A DNA stretch of 64,000 nucleotides. Source: Triglochin maritima. Taxonomy: Eukaryota > Streptophyta > Magnoliopsida > Alismatales > Juncaginaceae. Both the position numbers and the translations under genes were made by a program. The stretch is taken from positions 7,395,501 to 7,459,500 of the forward strand of contig OY821777.1 in assembly GCA_963682175.1 (NCBI GenBank), read 5' to 3'. The notes under the pieces were generated by a model. That model searched no databases. It was not told the origin of the DNA and was given only the letters and a program-made list of their open reading frames with translations. How positions within the stretch are numbered: position 1 is the first letter of the stretch; the number at the start of each line of letters is the position of its first letter. Of the stretch, positions 1 to 10,781 are shown piece by piece.

Positions 1-470
1 CAGCGTTGTCAAGTCAAATTTTCTTAATTGGATAATCTCGGAAATGTGCTCTCAATTTGATTAATTCTGCTAGAAGTCTAGCAAATGCGATATTTCGAGT
101 TGATAAAAGGCAAACGTGTGACCATCGGGTTGATGCATCTATCAATACCATAAAATAACGAAATGGTCCACACGAATGAGTAATGGGTCCACAAATATCT
201 CCTTGGATTCACTCTAAAAATGTAGGCATTTCATTTTCAATTTTAATTGTGGAAGACCTTATTATCATTTTTCCAATGGAGCATGTTGCACATGAAAATT
301 CTTTGATGAAGGAATCTTCAAGTTCCTCATTGTGTGCCCACTTGAATTTTCAATAATCCTTCGCATCATTATGGCACCTGGGTGACCCAATCTGTCATGC
401 CAAGTTTCAAATATTGGATTGACTAACTTATAGTTAGTGATCATATTGATTCAATAGGATTTATGAATGT
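1..470 (-). mobile_element. Ty1/copia GAG-pre-integrase and integrase fragment (degraded)
   Basis: On the minus strand, conceptual translation gives a GAG-pre-integrase stretch with FETWHDRLGHPGAIMMRRI, then a CxxC (CATCSIGK). An integrase-like stretch follows with DICGPI, YFMVLIDASTRWSHVC and LLAELIKLRAHF. This order is typical of Ty1/copia pol. It carries at least one in-frame stop, after the CATCSIGK region, and runs off the start of the window. It is the downstream half of the element whose gag lies at 2587-4213; the two halves are separated by the LTR-like insertion at 477-2586. Not expected to be functional. Confidence 0.85.
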
Positions 471-476
471 GCTATA

Positions 477-2586
477 TGTAGGATTTCATGTTTAATTATA
501 CATATATATTTTCGAAATTTTTATGTATAATAAGGATCAATTACAATTTTCTTTGATTTATTTCATGCATGCATCGGTTTGTTTTAACATCTAGTTTCAA
601 AACTCTATTAAAACAAACAAGGGCTCCGAAATTCATACCTAGAAGTTCTCAAAAACTTCTTGAAGATTCGGAGACGTTGGGATGCTTCTCGCCGCGCCGG
701 ATGCCTCCGAGTGTTCACCGAAACCCTAAACAAGGTTGGAGAGAAAGGAGCTAGCCAATCGATCTCCAAACAAGCTTAGAATCTAGCTACAAACCCTTTC
801 CTTAGCCTCTGAGATTTCTCCTTCCAAAGACTTAGAAAACTAAGAGAATTTTCGTGGGTTTTAGTAGTGAATTAGGAGAGAAAATAATTTCTGAATTGTG
901 TGTCACAATTAGGGAGAATGAGGACCTATTTATAGGTTCCAATCTTACTCTTAATCATGGCTATTCTTAAGCCACAGTTTTATGACAATTTCTATCACAA
1001 ACTAATTTCATAATGCATTATATGCACCCACAAAACGTTTGACCAAATTTGGAGCTAATCCAACCATCGATCAAATTAATCTCTTAATAATCAAAGGCAG
1101 AAAATCGACCGCTGTTCGGTTTACCGAGTCCCACTCGGTTAACCGAATTTGTCACGATCGTTTAACCGAGTACGTGACGGATGACCGAATCTTAAGGAGA
1201 AAAATTCTCCTTAACCGATCGGACTAATTCTCGTCCAAGACCGAGTGCTATTCGGTTAACCGAAAATATCGGAACTTGACATTGTTCGGTCGACCGTTTC
1301 TTGTTCGGTACACCGTACCAAAGTTCCAGGCACTTTGGTCAAGTTCGGTCAATCAATTACGATTATCCGTTCCACGTTCGGTTGACCGATCCATAGATCC
1401 TTCGGTCGACCGAACCATAACGGATTACCGAACTTCTACCCGATTTTGCCTATTTCAAATTTTGGATTTATTTCCAACAAAATTTGAACTTAAGGGGGTT
1501 TTTGCAAATTCACAACTTATGCAATGTATTATCCTATGCAACAATAAATTATTGCACCCCATAATATATGCATCTCATATGAATTTATCATGACTCTAAT
1601 TATGTTTATATACAACATAATTGATTTTACTTGTTCACCACATGTGTCATATTTTCTATGAGAAACCCGACACATCATATGAACCAAAAATCAAGCTTCT
1701 TGTTTCACGGTTTTTGCGGTGTGACCTATGGGAGGATCTAAACTAAGTTGGCAGTGATATTAAGAGCATAATATCACAAGCTATAAGCGGTATCTAGCTA
1801 CACATTATAGCTTCCAATTAGTTAGATGTCTTAATTTCACTCGAACCAAAACCCGATCCATTTAGTGATGGAGTGCACCACTTGTGTCCGTCCCTTGCCT
1901 CATGATATTAAGAATACACACAAAGTAGTATTGTGTCATCTTCGTATTAGTATTCATTTCTTGATCTCTTTAAGCTAGTTATAAATATGTGACTTAACTC
2001 AAATCACATTGTGCACATTATAACTTTGCTTTATCAATGGGCCCACTAATATCATCACTCAATTAAGAGGGGCAATAATAATCTTTTGACTAACTATCTT
2101 CTCCAACGAAAGTTATACTTAACCAACCAATGCCTTTACACTACACTGATCGATAGTTCAAGACACTGATCTAATTAAGTATTCCTTAAGCGATCAGATA
2201 TAAGTCTCATATTAAAGGACCAAAGACACAGTAAAATATTAATGACACAGAAACACATTTCTATAATATTTTACTTATTAGGTCTATTCAGTATACAAAA
2301 GTAATATTTTCCTCTTTTGCATACCCGTGTTGTCACTCACTTGTAGAGCTACAATGATCTATGACCAACACGACAATCTTAACTCGGTAATTAATGTTCC
2401 ATGTTAATTACCATGATTGCGAATATCTTTTGTTTTATGTAAACCAATATCTTTTAGATCTCTACGGTTAAGGACCAAGAGCCTATTCCTTAACACTTCT
2501 AAAAGACGAATAACATAAACAAGGAACAAAATGATTTCTAATTCAATTCATAATAATTGACATTTAAAAGTAAAACTTTTAGAACA
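477..2586 (-). mobile_element. LTR-like insertion splitting the copia pol (element C)
   Basis: About 2.1 kb of noncoding DNA interrupts the copia polyprotein between its protease/pre-integrase part (2587-2842) and the HDRLGHPG part (before 470). Read on the minus strand it starts TGTTCTAAAAG and ends AAATCCTACA, the TG..CA ends expected of an LTR. It holds no coding domain. I could not find a matching 5 bp target duplication: the flank is CATTC on one side and has no equal on the other. It may therefore be a solo LTR with a decayed target, a LARD-like remnant, or a recombination product. It contains a loose array of TTCGG...CCGAA palindromes at 1111-1430. Confidence 0.55.
1111..1430. repeat. 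Short palindrome array, TTCGG-NN-CCGAA type (element C)
   Basis: Short dyad sequences recur here: CGGTTTACCG, CGGTTAACCG, CGGATGACCG, CGGTTAACCG, CGGTCGACCG, CGGTACACCG and CGGTTGACCG. Centres (by hand) are about 1121, 1140, 1163, 1182, 1257, 1291, 1310, 1350, 1383, 1407 and 1425. The 18-24 bp pairing is visible, but the longer period is less regular than in the other arrays. Several cores are TTAA or TTGA where the other arrays have TCGA. Confidence 0.8.
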
Positions 2587-4213
2587 CATTCCCTTCACTA
2601 TATAACCTAGAAGAGAGAGCTTGCATTTTTTCCAACACAATTTTCTGGCCAGACACATTAGATGTAAAGTTGAGATACTCAATATTATCTTCGTTCACTG
2701 TCTCAATGTGATAACCATTAAGACGTATATCCTTAAAACTTAGTAGATTTCTTCTGGATCTACTAGAGTATAGAACATCACTTATTATTAGATTTGTATT
2801 GTTAGATAAAAAAACACAAGCTCTTCCGGAGCCTTCAAACAAATTGCTAGTGCCAGAAATTGTGTTGACATTTGTTTTTGCTAAACGTAATTGAGAAAAT
2901 TATTTTTGTACTTTTCAAGATGGTGTTTATTGTTCCACTGTCTACTAGACATTGGTCTCCATCATTTGGTATAGCATTACTCATATCTTTGTCTTTCTAC
3001 ATGAAACAAAAGAAAAATATAATAAATTTGATTTTATCGTAGTAGTATATTATATAAGTTGGAGTTAAAAGACTTAAATATTGATAAAGTCGAAAGTAAA
3101 TATTCAAGGTTCAAGCATTATATATATAGGAAGATAAAAGACCAAAATTCTAGGTGAACGGAAATCAAACAATAAGAAAAACTACATATTATGGTGGACA
3201 TTTCCATTATCGGTAAATGTTTCGGTATTTTCATCATTTAGAAGAAAATCAGAAACATCCAAGTGTGTATCTATGAGCATTCCATGTTGATTATTCTCAA
3301 TAAAGTTCATTTCAGCACTTTCTCTCTTCTTGAGTGATGCTTGATAGAGCTCAACAAGATGTTTGGGCGTACGACATATACGCGACCAATGATTTGTCAT
3401 TGCTACATTTGAAGCAAGCATTTTCAGATTTCCTTTGAGGATGTTGCATTCCGTTTCCCTTAGCATTTATCCCATTATTATTTGCTTTGAAATTATGACC
3501 ACCACGTCCACGACCACGCCCTTGGTGTTGCCCACGTCCACGCACACGTTTGTGGTTAAATGATGTCGCATTCGCTTCAGGGAATGACTCACGTTTGTGT
3601 CCATGATTAGCCTCATTCACTTCGGGGAATGGAACAGAACCGGTGGGTCGAGATTGATGATTTTTCATCAAGAGTTCATTGTTTTGCTCGACAACTAAAA
3701 GACATGATATTAGTTCAGAATATATCTTAAAACCACGCTCTCGATATTGCTGCTGCAGGAGCATATTCGAGGCATGAAATGTAGAGAATGTTTTCTCTAA
3801 CATATCATTATCAGTAATTGTTTCTCCACATAATTTAAGTTCGGATGTGATCCGAAATATTGCTGAATTATACTCGTTTACAGATTTAAAATCTTGTAAT
3901 CTCAAATGTATACATTCATAGCGAGCTTTTGGGAGAATCATTTGTTTTTGGTGACCATACATTTCTTTCAGATTTTCCATAGTTCTAACAAATCTTTCAC
4001 CGTTAAATATTCAGCTTTTAGGCCCTCATGAAGATGATGTCGGAGAAAAATCATTGCTTTGGCACGCTCCTGCGGGGAGGCCTTATTTGCTTCTTTGATT
4101 ATTTCTCCAAGATTGTTTGCTGTGAGATGAATCTCAGCATCGAGGGTCCAAGGGAGATAATTCTTTCCCGAAATATCAAGGGCAGCAAATTCAAGCTTGA
4201 TGAGGTTTGCCAT
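2587..4213 (-). mobile_element. Ty1/copia gag and protease/pre-integrase region, frameshifted
   Basis: The likely gag start is the ATG at 4211-4213 (MANLIKLEFAALDISGKNYL), giving a UBN2-type gag with YLPWTLDAEIHL. The frame breaks near 3970 and resumes as the gag stretch with ARYECIHLRLQDFKSVNEYN and SELISCLLVVEQNNELLMKN, followed by an Arg/Gly-rich tract (RGRGQHQGRGRGRGG). The CCHC knuckle is split between two frames (CFKC in one, NHWSRICRTPKH in the other). A later block, FEGSGRACVFL...RRNLLSFKDIRLNGYHIET, belongs to the protease/pre-integrase region. Several frameshifts make this a dead copy. Confidence 0.88.
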
Positions 4214-4939
4214 GATAATAGCTTCAATAAAACAAATAATTAAAAAATACACCATACCATTAAGACCGAAAGGTGAACATTATTAGCATAAACTTATACC
4301 TATAATATTCATAATTTTTTTTACCATCTCCGGCAACGAAAAGAAAAGAAATAATTCTTATTCCTTCTCTGAAAGACTACAACCAAATCATTAGTTACCA
4401 ACAAACTCATTTTTTAGCCATTTATTTATTGGCTTTATTTTCTATGCACCATTCTTTTTCATATTGGTTTTAGCGAGGAAAAACAACCAACGTGAGGTAA
4501 TGATTTTCAAAAGGAAAAAAAACGAACAAACCAAATATGAATGCATATATGTTGGATTTCCTTCTTTTTATTATTATTATCATTAAGTCTCCAAGTGTGT
4601 TTTTATAAGATCCTAATGGAGTGGTTAAGAACGTAATTGGTAAATTAGATAACTAAAACGGTGTAAGTAAATTATCATATGATAAACATAATTGGTAGAA
4701 AATTCATCTATAATTATTTATAATAATATGTCACGTCTTACAATTATTTACTTATGAGATGAACAAATATAATAATAAAAAATAGAAAATCTGCATGAAC
4801 AAATATATTCAAAGTAACGTATGTGAATTTGTCGTATCGAGAACTTGTGATTAATACACACAAACTTACACACGTAGTCAACATATTGTTAAGTCTACTA
4901 GTTTGTTACCTTGGGCGTGTTTGAAGACTCTAATCGATA
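4214..4939 (-). other. Untranslated leader of the copia element
   Basis: This AT-rich noncoding stretch lies between the copia gag start and its primer-binding site. No coding or structural feature was recognised beyond its place as the internal 5' leader of the element. Confidence 0.5.
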
Positions 4940-4958
4940 GAGTTTCGTGCTGATAACG
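4940..4958 (-). promoter_or_regulatory. Putative copia primer-binding site
   Basis: Read on the minus strand, CGTTATCAGCACGAAACT follows immediately after the LTR end ...TTTTACAACA. The TTATCAGCACG core resembles primer-binding sites of plant Ty1/copia elements. Its position between LTR and gag fits. The tRNA identity was not tested. Confidence 0.6.
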
Positions 4959-5098
4959 TGTTGTAAAATAAACAAACCAAAGATGAAAAATTAAAGGAGA
5001 GAGAGATATGTATTTCTTCCATTGTCACCAAATATGTACAATAGTCCCATATATATAAGATGAGGATGCAGTAGAAGTTATAACCAAAATAAATTACA
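4959..5098 (-). mobile_element. Putative copia 5' LTR
   Basis: On the minus strand the segment starts TGTAATTTATTTTGG and ends TTTATTTTACAACA, directly followed by the primer-binding site. It contains a TATA-like stretch (CTTATATATATGGG) in the position expected for an LTR promoter. The TG..CA ends support the call, but 140 bp is short and the outer border could lie further right. No partner LTR is in the window. Confidence 0.5.
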
Positions 5099-5327
5099 TC
5101 ATATTAATAAGAATAAAACCTACTTAAAAAATTAAAAGCTAAAAATTATCTCGACGAATCCAGATTTGCTTCCCAAACGTCATATTTCCACTACAGATTT
5201 ACAAACTTTTCGGAATTCAGACATACAAAGCGAGGAAAAGAATATTGTTTCTTCCGAGGAAAAGGAGTAATCTCTTCTCGCATCTTCTTCGTTTTTCTCC
5301 GCCACCCGAAGAGAGAGAAGGAGAAGA

Positions 5328-8300
5328 ATGGCGGCGACTGTAGCGGTGACGTCATCCTCCTCTTCCTCCTCCCACTTGAAGCCCCACCGCCCTCTTCCCT
5401 TCCGGGGTCTCGGAACCTGGACGCGTTCCCGGTCCCTGTTCATGCGCCGACGCCTCCTCACAACCCCGGTACCACCTCAAACCCTTTTTGTGTTCCGACC
5501 GTCGACAAGGCAGAGGCTTTTCGACGGCTTTTCGGTTTTGTGATGTTTTTTTCTTCTTCCGAATTTTGGTGTTTTCGGGTGAGAAAGTTGACGTCGTTTG
5601 GCAAAGATGCTTTGGAAAATGGAAAGAAAAAGTCAGGAGGTATTGAAAGGGAAAAGAGAAAGGAGAGCGGAATTATTTTAAATTTGTTTTTTACTCGGAC
5701 CTAAACAATGAGTTGCGGTCTCGACGAAATTACCGTGGAACTTGAATATGCTGCTTGGTTGGGATGTTGATACGGCTAGGATAAGCATTAGCATACGTGT
5801 ATATATAACGATGGTTGTTGGTTTAGTGATTATATATTATTCGGCTTTGACTAGAATTTTTCAAGGTACAACTCAGCATTCCGTTGAATTTCAACGATTT
5901 GTGATTCATGTTGATGGTAGTTCACTCATAACAAAAGCACGTTCATTATAATTTATAATGGAGCATGGTGTTCTAACATTAGTCATTTCGTCTAGTCGTT
6001 TATATTGTATCCCTAATATGTAAGACTAGTAGTACGCAATGCAAGTTGGCTTAGACAATTCTAATTTAGCTAGTGTTTGCCATGGTATTCAGAATAGGAC
6101 TATTTTTTATATTCAATCTAGGGACCATGCGGTTTGTTTGAGTGAAGTACTCTGGAGGATTGCTGACTAAACAAGATCAGTGGGACACTAAATCTTGGCC
6201 TTGTCATGCCATACTTTTCCTCGATTAGCTTCACTTTATCATCCTTGGGTAATTTTTCAGCAAGAGAGTCTTTTGACCTCGTCCCCCTTTTTTGACAATG
6301 ATTTGGACTTCAGATAAGAAGCCTGTGGGGCTGAAATATTGACTTGATCTTGCCATCCATAGGCTCTACAATCAATGGCGGAACCATAAATTTAATTTTT
6401 TTTGGGGGATATAACAATGTAAAAAAATAGTAGACATTTTTTTTGGGGGACTGCTCCAACGGCGATATAGTGGGTCCCTCTTTAGTTGCTGTATATTGAT
6501 TTTTATTTCCATGTTGCGAATATTGTACTATTTATTTGATTTCTAGTATTTTTTGTTGCTTATTATTTTCTTGGTTTTAAAATACTATTCACAGAATTGT
6601 ACGATGGCAAAGCCCTTGCAATTTGTTAATGAAAAAGTCTATCCTGAAATCCCAAATACAATAATGCCTAGCCCCAGCTTTCCGAAATCACAAGAGAGTG
6701 CAAGGAAATCAGATGTAAGGATACGATTGTTCTCAGGCACAGCAAACCCTTTTCTTTCACAGGTATTTCTCCCCTTTTAGCCTACCCCAACTAGTTTGGC
6801 ATTAAAGGCTTTGCTGTTTTTGTATTTCCCCCTTTTCTGATTTTCCATGTGTTTCCTGTTATAAAATCAGTGGTTGACTTGGAAGTTGTAAAGAATACAA
6901 TTTTTTGGAGCCAACCATTATGATAATTACAAGCATTGAAATATCAAAAGATTAAAACAATGGTCAATATGAGTGTGAATCTAACTTTCCCCCCTAAATA
7001 ATGTTGGTAACTTCTGGATCAAGAAAATGGTTGAAAGCAAGTATCAAGAAGATATTTATGTTGGAAAATTATGGTTTTCTTAAATTATAAGTAGTCATAT
7101 GAGACAATAATCCAAATCTTATCAATATATTTGCATGTGATATTCGAATGCTATTACAATCACATAATCTTTGATTTTGTTCTTTCAAAAATTGTTGTCT
7201 TTCATGGGTTCTTTTTTCCAGTTTACCGTCAAGCCTTTGTGTAAAGAAAAATAGTATATAAAAGAACGAAAAACGATGCCCTTTGATCCATTATTTGAGT
7301 TCGTACACCTTAATCTTGAGCTCTAAAACTTGAGTGAACTACCTTATTCCTTATGAGCTCTTTATTTAATGGAGATACACCTGTCGGCATATCTTCAACA
7401 AAAACTAAGTGCTGTAACACTATCGCAGTATCCTAGATTCCTAGTTACTCTTAGTATTTTGTTTCTTCAGTATCTGCTAATTAAATTGTTTCCATCACCG
7501 TGCATTATATGCTGTCTCAACTCTTAACGATGTCTTCTATTTGTATTTACATACTGATATTATCGTGGAAAATGGTTTGAAGAGTACAGGTTCAATCCTT
7601 TCTATTGGGCTAATTGTTACGTATTTTTAACTTCTGTATATGTCGGTGCTATAATCATGTGATTCATCGAGTAGTTAGGGCGTCTTACTGGTTTTTATTG
7701 ACTTCTTTTTACTGGTGATGGTGGTTCAAAGGAAATTGCACACTATATGGGTTTGGATCTTGGAAGCATCAACATTAAACGATTTGCTGATGGAGAAATA
7801 TATGTACAACTGCAAGAGAGTGTAAGAGGCTGTGATGTTTTCCTGATTCAGCCAACATGTCCTCCAGCAAATGAAAATCTCATGGAGCTACTGGTTATGA
7901 CTGATGCATGTCGAAGGGCTTCTGCAAAAACTATTACAGCTGTCATACCTTACTTCGGGTATGCTAGAGCTGACAGAAAGGTAGCTTCGTCTATTTCTAT
8001 TTCTGTTCATATCAAAACTAGGTCATAGTAAATCTAAAGATGTCACATCAATTCCCTTGTTTTCAGATAGAAATATACAGTTGTTAGGTTTATATACCAG
8101 TATCTTTTGTATAGGCTTGTATATATAAATTTTGGACGAAAGAGCTATACGATGCTTCTTCAATCGGTGGCATCATTGTAGACCATCTGACATTCTGAAC
8201 TGCATGTGTTCAGAGTCAAGGACGGGAATCAATTGCTGCTAAGCTGGTTGCAAATCTCATCACTGAAGCAGGTGCCAATCGCGTTCTTGCATGTGATTTA

Positions 8301-10328
8301 CATTCTGGACAGGCTATGGGATACTTTGACATATTTGTGGACCATGTTTATGGACAGGTTGTTAATGTGAACTCCTTATGTAATTTTTCTTCTTGTTTCT
8401 TAATTCTCATGCATCTCGATCTGGGGACATGTAGGCTTAATACGGTCATAGAGAAGGATCAAAATCTTTGTTCGACGCACTTTGATCATTTAAGTTATCT
8501 GGCATTTGTTCTTCATACCACCCATAAGGAGAGTGCTTGCAGACTGTGTTAGCAGAGCATGCTGGTTTTATGCTTTTGTAACATGCATGTTGGTTTTTCC
8601 TATTCCTAAATTCCGATCTGTTGCACTTCATATACTCCATAGATGCTTTTTCCACCACCTCTTACTAGCATACGTACACTAAAGTTCCATTTTGTGCTGT
8701 ATCCTTGTTGATGCACTGGGTTACTCTTGTTACCTTCAATAAATCAACAAATTCATAGTTACTCTGTTTACCTTCTAAACCTCATGCATGCAGCCTGTAA
8801 TTCTGGATTATCTGGCCAGCAAGATGATTACCCCAGGTGAACTGGTTGTTGTTTCTCCGGATGTTGGAGGTGTTGCTCGTGCCCGTGGTTTTGCAAAGAA
8901 ATTGTCTGATGCACCTTTAGCCATTGTTGACAAACGACGACAGGGGCATAATATTTCTGAGGTAGATGCTTTTCATTGACTCTTGTTTTGTTTGAATCTT
9001 TAAATGTTGCCTCACCGTGGTCTTAAACTTGAAAAATTATAGTATTGTCTAGCAGACGCTTTAGTGCATCTCGTAGGATGAATCTCCTTTTAACTCACCA
9101 AAAAGTCCTAGACTCTGTTGACAATGAATAGCCTTTAAATATGAATTATTTGATGGCGTCTTAAATACCTTTTTATTCGAGTTTATTTGTGAGTTGTACT
9201 GATAATATCAGTTTCTCAATCTGTTTATTGAAAGTTGATTGTTTACTTTCCAATTTGAACATGTTGACATTGCAGAATATACCATTTCATCTTCATTTAA
9301 AACTACATTTGGGGAATGGTTTTTGCAGGTTATGAATCTTATAGGAGATGTAAAAGGAAAAGTTGCTGTGATTGTGGATGACATGATTGACACTGCTGGT
9401 AAATATGCTATCACTTTTGCCTGGAGCTTCCATAAATTTATAGGTATTACTAAATGTCTTTAATCCGAATCAAGTAACTAACTAGGAAATAAAATCCAGG
9501 AACTATATCTAATGCTGCAGCTTTATTACATAAAGAGGGAGCAAGGGAGGTTTATGCATGTTGTACACATGCTGTCTTCAGGTTTGACTTGCTCCTTTAT
9601 AACTTGTAACAATATAGGAAACCTCTATCTTATCAACAGTAACCGAACAATTAGGATTAGGAACAAGGTCAAACACATCCTGTTTTATTATGGGCCTTAA
9701 AGAATCAGTTTTACTTTTCATTGACCACCTTGAGCATTGAGATAAACCTTTTCTATCATGTCATCGTAACGATTTAAGAATTCAAAAGATCCTTTCATGC
9801 CGCAAGACCATAATGAAATCTTTGCATTACGTGCTTTTGGTTTTGGGTTCACTGACTGCCAGACATTTTGAAAGAAAAATCAACTTGAAAATTTCAGTTA
9901 TACTTCCTATTTCTTCTCTGTTACTAGAAGTTCACTCTTAATACATTTCATTTTACCTTGTTATTCTTTTACAAGCTAGCCACTTAAAAATTACAGCAGC
10001 AATTGGTTAAATGACCGCTGATACCACTTGAGGGCTGTCTTTAAGAAACTTTCTGGCAAGATGATCTCTTGCTCCTTGATTTATATCTTGGTCATAATAT
10101 TATTGTGTATTAGTTATTTAGTTAATAGTTATTTTATCTTCTTGCAGCCCTCCTGCCATTGAAAGGTTATCAGGAGGCCTTTTTCAGGAGGTAATAGTAA
10201 CCAATACGATTCCAATAGCAGAACAAAACTACTTTCCTGAACTGACAGTACTCTCGGTGTCCAATCTTCTTGCTGAAACTATCTGGCGCGTTCATGGAGA
10301 TGGCTCAGTGAGTAGCATATTTCAATGA
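5328..10328 (+). CDS. PRS: Ribose-phosphate pyrophosphokinase (PRPP synthetase), probably plastid-targeted
   Basis: Makes phosphoribosyl pyrophosphate from ribose 5-phosphate and ATP for nucleotide, His and Trp synthesis. Proposed exons: 5328-5468, 6595-6762, 7732-7980, 8214-8357, 8794-8961, 9329-9398, 9500-9581, 10148-10328, all in compatible phase and giving 400 aa. The first 47 residues are Ser/Arg-rich and fit a chloroplast transit peptide. The body shows [63 protein letters not shown] and the PRPP-binding loop [12 protein letters not shown]. It ends [15 protein letters not shown], like plant class I PRS (PRS1/2/5 type). The exon 1 donor (CCG|GTACCA) is the least certain junction. Phe replaces the usual Pro in DIxVDH (exon 4). 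Intron 2 carries a SINE tail. Its 3' end faces the lectin-kinase pseudogene. Confidence 0.93.
6780..6822 (+). mobile_element. SINE 3' tail (Au-like) in PRS intron 2
   Basis: The stretch GCCTACCCCAACTAGTTTGG then cATTAAAGGCTTTGCTG matches the conserved 3' end of plant Au-type SINEs as I know it. No tRNA-like 5' body was recognised upstream, so this is a 5'-truncated copy. It starts 17 bp after the exon 2 donor. A second tail is at 32981-33024. Confidence 0.6.
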
Positions 10329-10781
10329 TACTATGAATGTGCTTATTTTTCATGTAAGGTCAATTTTGATCTAATTATTTTATAATCGTTACCTGAACTT
10401 GGGACGTGATTACTTTGTTTATACAATCAGGCCTAATTTATATGTTTGGTCTATTATGATGTCAGGCAGTCAGGGTGATAATCACCCCTATTGTACAATA
10501 ATATAATATATCTCTTTCTTGTTCCTCTTTAGTTGATTTACTTGTGGAATCTTTTTCTGCGACTGCACTTTATCTTTAACACTAAATGGAGACATTTAAA
10601 CCAAATGAACTCTAGTTTTACAAGCTTTGCTGAGGTATTAAGTTTAAAGATCACCAAAAGTTAGACTACTTTAGCTAATTTCGACATGATATTGGATTAT
10701 CATATAGGAACAAATACAATGTGAGAGCTATTGTGGTTCAACTCAATTCACTGCAGAAAGAAATAGACGGCAGCAACTAGT
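10329..10781. other. Spacer between convergent PRS and lectin-kinase pseudogene
   Basis: About 450 bp holding the presumed 3' ends of two tail-to-tail genes. AT-rich, with no further coding signal recognised. Confidence 0.6.
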
